A stretch of 64,000 bases of DNA from Actinomyces wuliandei (GCF_004010955.1 NZ_CP025227.1:2790001-2854000); one strand, 5' to 3'. Positions 33,227 to 43,286 are shown, numbered from the stretch's first letter. A program made the numbers and translations. Notes: a model not told the origin generated them from the letters alone.

Positions 33227-34570
33227 TCAGGCTCCGACCGCCCCGGCGGGAGACCACGCCTCCTGCCCGGGTGCCGGGACAGCAGCCCGGGGCCGCGCGC
33301 TGCGCGCCACGGCGGTACGCAGGGCGACCTCAAAGGGGCCAGGACGTCCCGCGTTCTCCAGCAGCACGCAGACCACCACGGTCACCAGCCACACGGCGAC
33401 GGCGATCATGCCCGCAGTGGCTGGCCCCACCACCAGCTCGGTGCCCAGCACCGCAGGCACCACCACGAAGATGAGGAGGAAGAGGACCGTCTGGCTCAGG
33501 TAGGCGGTCATGGAGCGTCGCCCCACCGCCGAGGCCATGCGCCGCAGGCCGTGCAGGGTCCCGTCAGGAGTGGGGCCGCCAGCGTAGAGCGCCAGCAGGG
33601 CCAGCCAGCCGCAGGCACCGGCCAGGCCGGTCACGTAGGTCGCGGCCTCGTCCAGGAGGAAGGGCTGCGCCCACCCCGCGCCAACCAGCCCCGAGTGCAG
33701 CGCGCCCAGGACGCCGATCCCCATACCAGCCGCGCCGACGGTCACGAGCCTGCTGCGGTGGCGCTCGGGGTGGGACAGCAGGTCGGTGTCGGCCAGGCGG
33801 GCACCGATGAAGGCCGCCGGAACCGCCATGGAGAGGAAGACGGCAGACACGGTGCCCCCGGCCCACATCATGATATTACTGATAAACCAGGGGATGCTCG
33901 CCAGGACGTCGGTGCCAGCCTGGACCTCGGCACTGTCCATGTCCACGCCCAGCTGCTCGAGCCCACCCGTCATGATCCAGCCCGCGTAGAGCATGGCCAG
34001 CGCGCACAGGGCCGCGATGACCAGACCGACAATGAGCGCGTCCCTCCAGCGCTTGCGGGTCAGCCAGCCGGCAAAGACGACGGCGATGAGCCCGTAGGTC
34101 CCGATGATGTCACCAAAGAAGAAGATGCCGTGGACAGCGCCGAACAGGATCATCCACCAGCCCCGGCGGCGCACAAGACGGCGCGCGTCCACCGTAGCCT
34201 GCTCCTGCGCCCACGCCACCTGGGCGGGCGTGGCCAGGTCCGGCTGGCCCCCGGTGACGGAGTCCAGGTAGGTCCGGGCACCGGAGGCGACCCGACGGTT
34301 GACCATGGTGACCAGGCCGAACCCGAAGAGCATGGCAAACAGCGGGTAGGAGCGGTGGTCGACCACCAGTGCCCGGACAAAAACCCACGCGGAGTCCACC
34401 GAGGAGATCTGCCCGCCCTGGAGGCCCTGGGCACTGGGGTCCGGCTGGCCAAAGACAGTCCCCGCCCAGACGGGCACGTTGGCGACCGCGATGAGCAGGA
34501 GCATGAACCCGCGCGCCACGTCAGGTGCTGGATAGCGCACACCGCGTGTGAAGGATGTCGTCACTCTCAT
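33227..34570 (-). CDS. DUF418/YeiB-family membrane protein
   Basis: This 447-residue integral membrane protein has about ten hydrophobic helices. The N-terminus has the family signature APDVARGFMLLLIAVANVPVW; a central helix-loop with RRRGWWMILFGAVHGIFFFGDIIGTYGL and a C-terminal DUF418 section with RSMTAYLSQTVLFLLIFVVV follow. DUF418 proteins are distant acyltransferase-3-like membrane proteins of unclear substrate. ATG 34570 is preferred over a GTG three codons upstream (34579). The C-terminal ~25 residues after the last helix are a basic/proline tail. It is convergent with the lipoprotein gene. Confidence 0.85.
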   Translation of the reverse strand: MRVTTSFTRGVRYPAPDVARGFMLLLIAVANVPVWAGTVFGQPDPSAQGLQGGQISSVDSAWVFVRALVVDHRSYPLFAMLFGFGLVTMVNRRVASGARTYLDSVTGGQPDLATPAQVAWAQEQATVDARRLVRRRGWWMILFGAVHGIFFFGDIIGTYGLIAVVFAGWLTRKRWRDALIVGLVIAALCALAMLYAGWIMTGGLEQLGVDMDSAEVQAGTDVLASIPWFISNIMMWAGGTVSAVFLSMAVPAAFIGARLADTDLLSHPERHRSRLVTVGAAGMGIGVLGALHSGLVGAGWAQPFLLDEAATYVTGLAGACGWLALLALYAGGPTPDGTLHGLRRMASAVGRRSMTAYLSQTVLFLLIFVVVPAVLGTELVVGPATAGMIAVAVWLVTVVVCVLLENAGRPGPFEVALRTAVARSARPRAAVPAPGQEAWSPAGAVGA

Positions 34571-34644
34571 GCCTGCCACCCTAGTGTGGGCTCAGGCGGC
34601 CACAGACCCTCCCACAGGAGGAGACGTGCCCGGTGCAGTCCTCC

Positions 34645-35343
34645 TCAGGACTGAGGCCCGCGCAGCCAGCGAGTGTTGTTCTCCGTGCGGATCACGGCGA
34701 CGATGAACTCCAGGACCATGCGTGCGCCGAGGATGTGCAGGAAGGCGGGGATGAGCCCCAGGACCAGTGCCAGGAGGAAGGCTCCCGGGTTGAAGGCTGC
34801 GTGCGAGGCCGCGTAGGAGCCGTAGCCGTGGTAGCCCCCGCGAGACCCCCCGCCAGAGCCGATGGCGACCGCGCAGATGAGCCACATGGCGACCACCATG
34901 ATGATCCACAGGACGTAGACCACCCTGGCCCAGGTGATAGTGACGTAGCGGGTGAAGCTTATGTCAAACAGTGAGGCGAAGAAGCCCCCCGACCGCGCAG
35001 CCGGGGCGCCGTAGCCGGGGTAGGCCTGGCCGGGCTGACCGGGAGCTGCCGGGGCAGCAGCGTAGGGGGCAGCAGCGTAGGGGGCAGCACCGTAGGGGGC
35101 AGCACCGTAGGCGGCAGAGGCGCCCGAGGGGGCGGAGGGACCCGAGGGCTGCGGGGCGCTGTAGGCGCCCGGCGTCCCCGGGGCACCGGGGTACGGCTGC
35201 TGCGGGGGCTGGGAGCCAGAGGCCTGCGGGGCGCTGCTCGCACCCGGTGCGCCCTGCGCCCCGGCGTCCGGCTGCTGGTCGTGAGGCGGGTTGCTGTCAG
35301 GCTGGTTGTCGTGGGGGTGGTCCGGGTTCGTCGGCTGAGTCAT
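34645..35343 (-). CDS. DUF4282 membrane protein with a proline/glutamine-rich N-terminus
   Basis: This is a 232-residue protein. Residues 1-~117 are low-complexity and hydrophilic, with repeats of AAPYAAAPYGAAPY and PGAPGTPG. The C-terminal ~115 residues form a DUF4282 domain: FFASLFDISFTRYVTITWAR, a membrane helix (VVYVLWIIMVVAMWLICAVAI), a Gly/Tyr/Ser loop, a second helix (GAFLLALVLGLIPAFLHIL) and the conserved RMVLEFIVAVIRTENNT end. The Tyr-rich repeats suggest a condensate- or cell-wall-facing disordered tail. ATG 35343 is the only reasonable start, with AGGAGATC-type sequence ahead. The function of DUF4282 is unknown. Confidence 0.85.
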   Translation of the reverse strand: MTQPTNPDHPHDNQPDSNPPHDQQPDAGAQGAPGASSAPQASGSQPPQQPYPGAPGTPGAYSAPQPSGPSAPSGASAAYGAAPYGAAPYAAAPYAAAPAAPGQPGQAYPGYGAPAARSGGFFASLFDISFTRYVTITWARVVYVLWIIMVVAMWLICAVAIGSGGGSRGGYHGYGSYAASHAAFNPGAFLLALVLGLIPAFLHILGARMVLEFIVAVIRTENNTRWLRGPQS

Positions 35344-35487
35344 GACCGGAGATCTCCTTGTGTTTGGCGACGTTCTTGGAAAGGTTCCTGGGAAGGTTCT
35401 TGGCGATGTTCCTCACGATAGGAACCTCCACCTTACACGTCACTGTAGTCATGAAGCATTCCGCTCAGAGCCTCAGCTGAATGCCGC

Positions 35488-35940
35488 TCAGAGAGGTTGA
35501 CGGTCCTCAGTGCTGCCGCCCCGAGGACCCGAGCCTCTGCGGTCCCGAGGGCCACGAGGCACCACCTGGACCTCACCATCGGCTGCGGCGGCAAAGATCC
35601 GCTGCACAGCGGCCTCCCGGACCCGGTACCGGGCGTTGTCCGCCTCCAGCGCCTCGACACGGGCCTCCAGCTCCAGGATGCGCCGGATCCCCTCCAGGTT
35701 GACCCCCTCCTGGCTGAGGGCCTGGACACGCCGCAGACGCTCGACGTCACGGTGGGAGTAGCGCCGTCCCCGACCACGGGTACGCGCCGGGCTGACCAGT
35801 CCGAGGCGGTCGTACTGGCGCAGCGTCTGGGGGTGCATCCCCGCCAGGTCCGCAGCCACCGAGACCACGTAGACGGCCCGCTCCTGCGCGTCCCGGGCGA
35901 GGAAGCCGAGCCCCTGACCAGCACGGCGCCGGGCCGTCAC
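35488..35940 (-). CDS. hspR: HspR heat-shock repressor (MerR family)
   Basis: This 150-residue MerR-family regulator has an N-terminal winged helix, [47 protein letters not shown] (shown here as a region, residues ~23-70), the specific HspR recognition sequence [15 protein letters not shown], then a helical dimer region ([21 protein letters not shown]) and a basic tail. It is the last gene of the dnaK operon and its GTG overlaps the dnaJ stop (GTGA). HspR binds HAIR sites (39777-39851, 32083-32103) with DnaK as co-repressor, so the operon controls itself. Confidence 0.95.
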   Translation of the reverse strand: MTARRRAGQGLGFLARDAQERAVYVVSVAADLAGMHPQTLRQYDRLGLVSPARTRGRGRRYSHRDVERLRRVQALSQEGVNLEGIRRILELEARVEALEADNARYRVREAAVQRIFAAAADGEVQVVPRGPRDRRGSGPRGGSTEDRQPL

Positions 35941-36965
35941 CGGGACGCCTCCTCCATGAGCGTGGCTCGTGGGTCCGTGTCCCCCATGGCCTCGTCAAAG
36001 GCCTCCAACGCCTTGCGCGCCGCCCGTGACAGCTTCTTGGGGACCGCCACCTGGACGGTCACCAGCAGGTCCCCGGTCCTGCGCTCCGCGGCGACCCCCT
36101 TGCCCCTCAGGCGCAGCACGGTTCCTGAGGAGGTGCCCGGCTTGATCCGGACCCTGGAGGTGCCCCCGTCCAGGAGCGGGACCTCCACGGTGGCACCCAG
36201 CGCTGCCTCCGACAGGGTCACCGGCAGGTCCATGCGGAGGTTGGTGCTGTCCGTCGGGTCGATGGAGTAGACAGGGTGACGCTCCACCGTGATGGTCACC
36301 ACCATGTCGCCGTTCTCGCCCCCGCCCGAACCGGGACGACCCTTGCCCCGCAGCCGGATCTTCTTGCCCGTCCGGACCCCGGCAGGGATACGGACGGTCA
36401 TGGTGCGTCCGTCCGCGGTCAGCTCCACGGTCGTGCCCGCCACCGCGTCACGCAGGCTCAGGGTGGCAGAGGTCAGGACGTCAGGCCCCTTGGTCGGCGA
36501 GGGCCGGGACCCGAAGCCCCCGAAACCGAAGGAGCCGGGGCGCCCGCCCGAGCGCGTGGGGCTGGGAGTGCCACCGAACATGCGCAGCAGGTCGTCCAGG
36601 TCAGGCTGACCCGCACCACCGGTCTCAAACCGGACGTTGCCGCCCTGGGCACCAAACATGGAGGACAGGATGTCCTCGAAGCCCCCCGCGCTGGCCCCAC
36701 CCGCGCCGGAGGTGAAGCGGGCACCCCCTCCTGCCATTGAGCGGATCGCGTCATACTGCTGGCGCTCCTTGGGGTCGGACAGCACCGCGTAGGCCTCTCC
36801 GACCTCCTTGAACTTCTCCGCAGCGACGGCGTCGTCCGGGTTGCGGTCCGGGTGGTACTTCTTGGCAAGGGTCCGGTACGCCTTCTTGATCTGGGCGGAG
36901 TCGGCGTCCTTGCTCACGCCGAGGACCGCGTAGAAGTCCTTGGTCATCCAGTCCTGGCTGGCCAT
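35937..36965 (-). CDS. dnaJ: DnaJ-type co-chaperone without a zinc finger
   Basis: This is a 342-residue protein: J-domain (residues ~6-75) with HPD in [11 protein letters not shown], a Gly/Phe-type linker ([38 protein letters not shown]), then the two-lobed C-terminal substrate-binding domain ([35 protein letters not shown]). The CxxCxGxG zinc repeats of classical DnaJ are absent, so it is the class B/CbpA type. It starts at ATG 36965 after GGAGGCGG; an upstream frame of 30 codons lacks support. It follows grpE after 144 bases that hold a strong hairpin, and overlaps hspR. It stimulates DnaK ATPase activity. Confidence 0.92.
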   Translation of the reverse strand: MASQDWMTKDFYAVLGVSKDADSAQIKKAYRTLAKKYHPDRNPDDAVAAEKFKEVGEAYAVLSDPKERQQYDAIRSMAGGGARFTSGAGGASAGGFEDILSSMFGAQGGNVRFETGGAGQPDLDDLLRMFGGTPSPTRSGGRPGSFGFGGFGSRPSPTKGPDVLTSATLSLRDAVAGTTVELTADGRTMTVRIPAGVRTGKKIRLRGKGRPGSGGGENGDMVVTITVERHPVYSIDPTDSTNLRMDLPVTLSEAALGATVEVPLLDGGTSRVRIKPGTSSGTVLRLRGKGVAAERRTGDLLVTVQVAVPKKLSRAARKALEAFDEAMGDTDPRATLMEEASR

Positions 36966-37032
36966 CGTCTCACCGCCTCCTCGTCCAGGTGAGTAGCTGG
37001 TACAGGTGTCTGGGGCAGGCCGCCCCCGGGGG

Positions 37033-37078
37033 CGGCCTGTGGGGCTGCGGCGCACTGAGGCGGCAGCCCCACAGGCCG
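37033..37078 (-). other. Hairpin in the grpE-dnaJ intergenic region
   Basis: CGGCCTGTGGGGCTGC (37033-37048) and GCAGCCCCACAGGCCG (37063-37078) are exact complements around a 14-base loop. The hairpin sits inside the operon, 31 bases after grpE and 68 before dnaJ. It may reduce read-through, define RNA processing or protect the upstream mRNA 3' end, so that dnaK-grpE and dnaJ-hspR are made in different amounts. Confidence 0.55.
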
Positions 37079-37109
37079 GTGACGTGCACCGCCCGGGGCG
37101 GCACCATGA

Positions 37110-37754
37110 TCAGGCCGGGTTGGCGACCTGGACGCGTGCCGCACGTACCACGCGCTCCCCGAGCCGGTAGCCCGGCTGGAGCACCAGGATAATCGTGGGC
37201 TCGGTCACCTCTTCGGACTCTGTGGCCATGAGCGCCTCGTGGATAGTGGGGTCGAAGGCCTCACCCTCCGCCCCGAACCGCTCCAGGGAGAACTTGTCCC
37301 TCAGGACCGCCTCCAGCTTGGTGGCCGTGGTCTCGAAGGTCCCGGTCAGGTCTCCGTGCTGACGAGCCAGCTCGACCTCGTCCAGGACCGGGATCAGGGC
37401 CTCCACGACCCCGGCCGCACCCGCTTCGCGGTGTCCGGCCGCAGCCTCGCGGGAGCGCCGCACAAAGCCCTGGTACTCCTGCTGGAGGTTGTAGAGGTCC
37501 GCCCGCGCCCGGGCCAGGTCCTCGGCCGCCTGAGCGGCCTCGGCCCGAGCCTGGCTCAGGGGGGCGGGCGCCTCCTCCCCCTGCGGCGCGCCCTCCTCCC
37601 CGGCCTCTGGCGCCCCAGGCGCCCCCCCCGGGGCAGCCCCGTCCTGGAGGCGGTCACGGACCTCCTCGGGCACATCCTCAAAGGCGGACTCGACAGCCGC
37701 CTCCAGCGCAGGGTCGACCCCCTCGCCCTCGGGCACAGGACCGGCGGCACTCAC
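37110..37754 (-). CDS. grpE: GrpE nucleotide exchange factor
   Basis: This 214-residue DnaK nucleotide exchange factor has an acidic, Pro/Ala/Glu-rich N-terminal region (~residues 1-60, as in actinobacterial GrpE), a long coiled coil ([35 protein letters not shown], residues ~65-100, here named by region), the conserved [36 protein letters not shown], and the beta-wing domain ending [11 protein letters not shown] with [11 protein letters not shown] 37754 overlaps the dnaK stop. It exchanges ADP for ATP on DnaK and may act as a thermosensor. Confidence 0.95.
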   Translation of the reverse strand: MSAAGPVPEGEGVDPALEAAVESAFEDVPEEVRDRLQDGAAPGGAPGAPEAGEEGAPQGEEAPAPLSQARAEAAQAAEDLARARADLYNLQQEYQGFVRRSREAAAGHREAGAAGVVEALIPVLDEVELARQHGDLTGTFETTATKLEAVLRDKFSLERFGAEGEAFDPTIHEALMATESEEVTEPTIILVLQPGYRLGERVVRAARVQVANPA

Positions 37755-39625
37755 TTGGAGTCCTCGTCATCCACGATCTCCGCGTCCACGATGTCCTCAT
37801 CCTGCCCAGAGGTACCCGTGGAAGCGCCCCCCGCAGCGCCCTCGCCCTCGCTGCCGGCGGCCTGGGCGGCGGCGTCAGCAGCGTAGAGCGCCTCCCCGAC
37901 CTTCTGGGCGACGGTGCTCAGCTTCTCCTGGGCCGCCTTGACGGGCTCGATGTCCTCACCCTCCAGGGCCTTCTTCAGCTCCTCGACAGCACCGGAGACC
38001 TCGGAGCTGACGTCGTCGGGCAGCTTGTCCTTGTTGTCCTTGAGGAGCTTGTCGATGGAGTAGGCCTGCTGCTCGGCGGCGTTGCGGGTCTCGGCGTCCT
38101 CACGCCGCTTCTTGTCCTCCTCGGCGTGGGCCTCAGCCTCCTTGACCATACGGTCGATGTCCTCCTTGGGCAGCGCCGAGCCACCGGAGATGGTCATCGA
38201 CTGCTCCTTGCCGGTGCCACGGTCCTTGGCGGAGACGTGGACGATACCGTTGGCGTCGATGTCGAAGGAGACCTCGATCTGGGGGATGCCCCGGGGCGCC
38301 GGGGCGATACCGGTCAGCTCGAAGGTGCCCAGCGGCTTGTTGTCGCGGGCGAACTCGCGCTCACCCTGGTAGACCTGGATGAGGACGGAGGGCTGGTTGT
38401 CCTCGGCGGTGGAGAACACCTCGCTGCGCTTGGTGGGGATGGCCGTGTTGCGCTCGATCAGCTTGGTCATGACCCCGCCCTTGGTCTCGATGCCCAGGCT
38501 GAGCGGCGTGACGTCAATGAGGAGGACGTCCTTGCGGTCACCCTGGATGACACCAGCCTGCAGGGAGGCGCCAACAGCGACGACCTCGTCAGGGTTGACG
38601 CCCTTGTTGGGCTCCTTTCCGCCGGTGAGCTCGCGCACCACCTCGGTGACCGCAGGCATACGGGTCGAGCCTCCGACCAGGACCACGTGGTCGATCTCGG
38701 ACAGGGAGACCCCGGCGTCCTTGATGACATTGTGGAAGGGAACCTTGGTGCGCTCGATGAGGTCGGCCGTCATCTCCTCGAAGCGGGAGCGGGAGAGCCT
38801 CTCGTCCAGGTGGACAGGACCAGCCTCACTCATGGACAGGTACTGCAGGTTGATGTCCGTGGAGGTCGCCGAGGACAGCTCCTTCTTGGCCTGCTCGGCC
38901 GCGTCACGCAGGCGCTGCATGGCGATCTTGTCCTTGGACAGGTCCACGCCGCTCTTGGACTTCACCTGGCTGACCAGCCAGTCGACAATGCGGGCGTCCC
39001 AGTCGTCACCGCCCAGGCGGTTGTCGCCGTTGGTGGCACGCACCTGGATGGTGGAGAAACCGTCCTCGTCCTTGCCGACCTCCAGCAGGGAGACGTCGAA
39101 GGTTCCCCCACCCAGGTCGAAGACGAGGATGAGCTCGTCCTCCTTGCCCTTGTCCAGCCCGTAGGCCAGGGCAGCGGCAGTCGGCTCGTTGACGATACGG
39201 TCCACGGTCAGCCCGGCGATGGTCCCGGCCTCCTTGGTGGCCTGGCGCTCGGCGTCGTTGAAGTAGGCCGGGACGGTGATGACGGCGTTGGTCACGGACT
39301 CCCCCAGGTAGGACTCCGCGTCAGCCTTGAGCTTGGCCAGGATACGGGCGCTGATCTCCTGGGCGGTGTACTTCTTGTCGTCAATGGTGACGGACCAGTC
39401 CGTGCCCATGTGACGCTTGACCGAGGAGATGGTCCGGTCCACGTTGGTGACAGCCTGACGCTTGGCGACCTCACCGACCAGCACCTCGCCAGACTTGGAG
39501 AAGGCGACGACCGACGGAGTGGTGCGTCCGCCCTCAGCGTTAGGGATGATGGTGGGCTCACCACCCTCCAGGATGGCAATCGCAGAGTTTGTGGTTCCCA
39601 GGTCGATACCGACGGCGCGTGCCAT
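37751..39625 (-). CDS. dnaK: DnaK (Hsp70) chaperone
   Basis: This is the 624-residue Hsp70. The N-terminal ATPase domain begins [21 protein letters not shown]; the phosphate-2 ([15 protein letters not shown]) and adenosine ([13 protein letters not shown]) motifs are intact. The substrate-binding domain ([33 protein letters not shown]) is followed by a lid and an acidic, Gly/Ala-rich tail ending in [14 protein letters not shown]. The start is ATG 39625; the ORF to 39754 carries a 43-residue extension that crosses the leader and is rejected. It is the first gene of dnaK-grpE-dnaJ-hspR, with three HAIR-type sites 150-230 bases upstream. Confidence 0.98.
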   Translation of the reverse strand: MARAVGIDLGTTNSAIAILEGGEPTIIPNAEGGRTTPSVVAFSKSGEVLVGEVAKRQAVTNVDRTISSVKRHMGTDWSVTIDDKKYTAQEISARILAKLKADAESYLGESVTNAVITVPAYFNDAERQATKEAGTIAGLTVDRIVNEPTAAALAYGLDKGKEDELILVFDLGGGTFDVSLLEVGKDEDGFSTIQVRATNGDNRLGGDDWDARIVDWLVSQVKSKSGVDLSKDKIAMQRLRDAAEQAKKELSSATSTDINLQYLSMSEAGPVHLDERLSRSRFEEMTADLIERTKVPFHNVIKDAGVSLSEIDHVVLVGGSTRMPAVTEVVRELTGGKEPNKGVNPDEVVAVGASLQAGVIQGDRKDVLLIDVTPLSLGIETKGGVMTKLIERNTAIPTKRSEVFSTAEDNQPSVLIQVYQGEREFARDNKPLGTFELTGIAPAPRGIPQIEVSFDIDANGIVHVSAKDRGTGKEQSMTISGGSALPKEDIDRMVKEAEAHAEEDKKRREDAETRNAAEQQAYSIDKLLKDNKDKLPDDVSSEVSGAVEELKKALEGEDIEPVKAAQEKLSTVAQKVGEALYAADAAAQAAGSEGEGAAGGASTGTSGQDEDIVDAEIVDDEDSK

Positions 39626-39776
39626 ACGGGCTCTCCTTACTGTTCTTGTCGCGCCCTGCCCGGCGTGCGGCCTGTAGAGCCCGGTGGCTCTACAGGACCT
39701 CGCAACCGGTGCTCGGGCATGAGGTCGGGTGAAGTTGTCAGCACGGGCCACCATGTCTGACGCAGGGCGTCAGCAG

Positions 39777-39851
39777 GTTGAGCCTCATGCGCTCATGATT
39801 GTTGTTGAGCGCGGTCTTGTCAACATCATCTCTGAGTCTGCCCGACTCAAC
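39777..39851. promoter_or_regulatory. Array of three HAIR-like HspR operators upstream of dnaK
   Basis: There are three inverted repeats, each two 7-base half-sites with a 7-base spacer: GTTGAGC-N7-GCTCATG (39777-39797), GTTGAGC-N7-TGTCAAC (39804-39824) and TCTGAGT-N7-ACTCAAC (39831-39851). Each site has five matching bases of seven between its halves. They start exactly 27 bases apart. The dnaK start is at 39625. The rest of the 39626-40059 intergenic stretch is the dnaK leader on one side and the promoter side of the divergent gene at 40060 on the other; nothing else is evident in it. Confidence 0.7.
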
Positions 39852-40059
39852 TCTAGGACCGGGTGTTCTATTCCGCCTCGCAGAGCATGACGCCTCTCAC
39901 TCCCGCAACCCCCGCACCTGGTTCTCCCCATCGCCTCGCTCGCGACCTCCTTCCCCGACCTCCCCGGCTCCGTCAGGATCTGCTACGGCCTCCTCCTCTC
40001 ACAGCAGACGCACACGGTGAACCTACGGGCGGCACACACCTGAACGTCAGGGTTGCGCC

Positions 40060-41110
40060 ATGCACAACAACCCGCACGGCCCCGACCCGGACACGCCTGA
40101 CAGCGCTCCAGCCACCCCGCCAGAAGACACGCCACAGGCAGCCCGGACCCCCACCCGGGCACCCCGGAGGCACGCACGTCGCCGTTTCCTGCTGGGAGGT
40201 GCCACCGCCCTGGGCATGGTCGCCACAGGGGCCAGCACCTGGGCTCTCAACCGCTTTGTCATCAATCACGTCGAAGTCGACGACGTCGCCGCCTACGAGG
40301 CGCGCAGCAGCTCGGTCACCTCCTCCGGAGCCTCTGTGAACGCCGACTCCGTCAGCGTGACCGAGACCGGCTACTCCTCCTCCGCCACCAGCATTGAGAC
40401 CCACCAGGTCACTACCGGGTCCGGGGGCGCAGGCAGTCACCTACTACGTCGCCGACGTCAGCCTGTCCCACGCCACTACCCTGCGCAGCGCCTTCGCCAA
40501 GAACTCCTACGGCACCAACATCACCGCCAGGCCCAGCGAGATCGCTGCGCAGCACAACGCCGTCCTGGCGGTCAACGGAGACTACTACGGCTTCCGCACC
40601 GACGGGATCCTCATCCGCAACGGCACCGTCTACCGCGACAGCGGCGCGCGTGACGGCATGGTCTTCTACACCGACGGTCGCGCCGAGGTCTATGACGAGA
40701 CCAGTACCGACGCCCAGACGCTCCTGGCCGCAGGGGCGTGGAACACGCTGTCCTTCGGTCCCGCCCTGGTCAAGGACGCCGCGGTCCTGCCGGGTATCGA
40801 CTCCGTCGAGGTGGACACCAACGTCGGTAACCACTCCATCCAGGGCGAGCAGCCCCGCACGGCAGTGGGGTGGGTGGGGACCAACCACCTCGTGCTCGTC
40901 GTGGTGGACGGCAGGGACCCAGGCTACTCCCGCGGAGTCACCATGACCGAACTCGCCCAGATCATGGTGGACCTGGGGTGCCAGGCCGCCTACAACCTCG
41001 ACGGAGGAGGCTCGTCCACCCTGTACCTCAACGGCTCGGTCCTCAACCGGCCCTCCAACGGAGGGGAGAGAGCCACCTCGGACATCCTCTACATCGCCAA
41101 TGGCTCATGA
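40060..41110 (+). pseudogene. NagPA-type phosphodiester glycosidase, single-base frameshift
   Basis: The first part, from ATG 40060, has a Tat-like or membrane-anchor signal (ARRRFLLGGATALGMVATGAST, residues ~34-55) and a Ser/Thr-rich linker. Homology to the phosphodiester glycosidase (NagPA/DUF2233) domain starts only after a shift to the next frame: YYVADVSLSHATTLRSAFAK, VLAVNGDYYGFRTDGILIRN, SFGPALVKD, YNLDGGGSSTLYLNG, then stop at 41108-41110. The shift is explained by one extra G in the run at 40423-40427. Such enzymes remove terminal sugar phosphodiesters from surface polymers. Unless the G is a sequence error or a phase-variable run, the protein is truncated before its catalytic domain. 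Confidence 0.7.
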
Positions 41111-41111
41111 C

Positions 41112-42172
41112 ATGGCTGCGACAACCATGACGACCCCAACCCCCACGTCCCCGTGCACCGCCCCACGTACCATCCCCCAGCAGGCGGCAGCAGGCCTGCT
41201 TCCGGCCTCCCCCCAGCCGGGCCGAGACCCCCGCCTCCAGGACCGGCAGCGGGACCCGCGCCCGGAGGGAGAGCGGACCCCGGTAGCCACTCTGGTCGTC
41301 CTGGTCCCCGCCTACCGTCCGGACCACCGCCTCCCCGACCTGGTGCGTCAGGTGCTCCGCAGGTGCTCCGGCTGCGCGGTCCTCGTCGTGGACGACGGGT
41401 CCGGCCCCGACTACGCCGAGGTCTTTGCCACCGTCCGGTCCCATGGCGCCCACGTCATCACCCTGGCGCGTAACCGGGGCAAGGGTGAGGCCCTGCGCAT
41501 GGGTGGAGGCTGCACGACACCCAGACCGGCCTACGCGGCTACCCGGCAGGACAGCTGGCCTGGCTCCAGCAGGTCGGCGGCAGCAGGTACGAGTACGAGC
41601 TGGCCTTGCTACTGCGAGCGCACAGGCTAGGCCTGGACGTGGAGCAGGTGGAGATCGCCACCGTCTACGAGCCGGGAAACACCTCCAGCCACTTCAGGCC
41701 GCTGCGTGACTCGTTCAGGGTCTACGCACCGCTTCTGGCCTTCACGGCCACGTCCCTGGCGGGGTTTTGTATCGACTGGCTGATGGTCATGGTGCTTCAC
41801 GCGCTGAGCGGTCGTCTCCTGGGGCCGGTGGTAGCAGCGCGCCTGATCAGCGGTGCCGCGAACTACCTCATGAACCGTCGGGTCTTCGGGGCCGGGCAGG
41901 GAACGGTGAGAAGCACCGTGGCACGCTACGCCGTCCTGGCCTGCAGCCTTGTCGCCGCCAGCTACCTGCTGCTGCTCACCCTGACCGGGATCGGGATACC
42001 TCTGGGCCTGGCCAAGGTCCTTGCAGACAGCACTGTCTACGTCACCAGCTACCTGGCTCAGCGTCACCTGGTCTTCCGGCGTCCTCCAAACCAGGATGAC
42101 TGCGCCCGCCGCACGGCAGCACCCGCGGCAGCCCACGACCTACGGCCGACACGGCAGCACCACCGGCTCTAA
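41112..42172 (+). pseudogene. GT2 glycosyltransferase-GtrA fusion with internal deletion
   Basis: The N-terminal frame encodes a GT-A start, VATLVVLVPAYRPDHRLPDLV, VLVVDDGSGPDYAEVF and ARNRGKGEALRMG. It then switches at about 41500-41510 to another frame that continues LHDTQTGLRGYPAGQLAWL, RYEYELALLL, DVEQVEIATVYE and a GtrA-like membrane domain of four helices (PLLAFTATSLAGFCIDWLMV...LVFRRPP). In intact homologues the segment between these parts is about 95 residues and holds the DxD metal site, so about 290 bases are missing and the frame is shifted. The start at ATG 41112 overlaps or abuts the previous stop. A surface glycan role is expected for the ancestor; the remnant lacks the catalytic centre. 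Confidence 0.75.
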
Positions 42173-42463
42173 GGCAGCGTGAGTAAGAGCACCCGGGACT
42201 CAGCCAGGGGGCACAGAGGCGGGACCCGGGGAGAGGAAACGGGTGACCCAGGGGAGGTTCAGTCGGGACGGCCCCGGGGTGCTGGCGGGAAAGACCGGGA
42301 GTGCTCCGCGAAAGCCGGGGCACGTACGGAGAAAAGAATCTGCAACAAACATGCGTCAATGAGGTCTCAGGGCGCTACGTCCCTGTGGAACCCTGTCACC
42401 CAGGCGCCCGGATGCAGATCACGGGCTTGCCTGGGCGCGCCCTCTCCCTATAAGAATTCGGGT

Positions 42464-43270
42464 ATGACAAGACGTTCCCCCATGCGCCTGCGCTATGCCG
42501 CGGCCTCGCTCCTTGCCCCTGCGGCGCTGCTTCTCGCCGCCTGCGACGCTCACATCACCATGACGATCGACGGGGACACGGACACAGTCCGCTCCTCGGT
42601 CGTAGTGTGGGACAGCGCGCTGTCGGAGACGGACTGCTCGGCGGAAGGAATGTCCGACATGCTGGGCGCCACCACCCCCCTCCCCGACACCGCCGAGGAG
42701 ACGACCTTCACCTGGACCGACCACCAGGGCCAGCCCGCCTGCCAGATCACCAGCGCCGACGTCCCCCTGGATGAAATGGACGGCAGCACGACTGTCTCTC
42801 ACGAGGAGGGCAGCTACGTCGTCGAGCTCGACCGCGGCACGACCTCCCGGGAGACCATCGAGTCGTTCTACGGACCCATGGACGTCAGCCTCACCATCAC
42901 CTTCCCGGGAGAAGTGACTGAGGCCTCAGGGAACGCGGAGATCGACGGGAGCTCCGTCACCTGGCCGGACGTTCTTGAGGAGGAGGGCACGCTGCACGCC
43001 CGGGCCGAGGACTCCTCCTTCTCACCGCTGCCGTGGGTGGCTCTGGGCGGGGCAGCCCTCCTGGTCGTGGTCGGGGCTGTGACCGCCAGCGTCCTCCTGC
43101 GTCGCAGAAGGAGGCACCAGGCGACGTCAGCCAGCCCGGAACCACCCACGACGGGGACGGCACCCTCCGCGCAGCCTGGCCCGCCACCTCTCCAGCAGCC
43201 TGCTGCCAGCCAGGACCAGCAACCACCCGCTCAGCCGCAGCAGCCTCACCAGCACACGGGTCAGGAGTAA
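42464..43270 (+). CDS. LppM-like lipoprotein with C-terminal membrane anchor
   Basis: This is a 268-residue protein. The signal and lipobox (YAAASLLAPAALLLAAC, cysteine ~27) are followed directly by an LppM-type domain (HITMTIDGDTDTVRSSVVVWDSALS...MDVSLTITFPGEV), a C-terminal membrane helix (PWVALGGAALLVVVGAVTASVLL), an Arg-rich stop-transfer and a Pro/Gln-rich tail. LppM of Mycobacterium tuberculosis has the same domain and anchor. The ATG at 42464 is 10 bases after a TATAAG sequence at 42449-42454, so the message may have a very short leader; ATG 42482 is an alternative. The 291 bases upstream have no gene; they hold GC-rich, hairpin-prone sequence and then an A-rich stretch around 42330. 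Confidence 0.75.
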   Translation: MTRRSPMRLRYAAASLLAPAALLLAACDAHITMTIDGDTDTVRSSVVVWDSALSETDCSAEGMSDMLGATTPLPDTAEETTFTWTDHQGQPACQITSADVPLDEMDGSTTVSHEEGSYVVELDRGTTSRETIESFYGPMDVSLTITFPGEVTEASGNAEIDGSSVTWPDVLEEEGTLHARAEDSSFSPLPWVALGGAALLVVVGAVTASVLLRRRRRHQATSASPEPPTTGTAPSAQPGPPPLQQPAASQDQQPPAQPQQPHQHTGQE

Positions 43271-43286
43271 CGAGTGACCTTCTGGC

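Noticed and set aside
38126-39760. 544-residue plus-strand ORF
   Set aside because: Shadow of dnaK.
42179-42463. N-terminal extension of the LppM-like ORF and a possible riboswitch
   Set aside because: The extension would bury the lipoprotein signal inside the protein. GC-rich hairpins there match no riboswitch consensus that I know.
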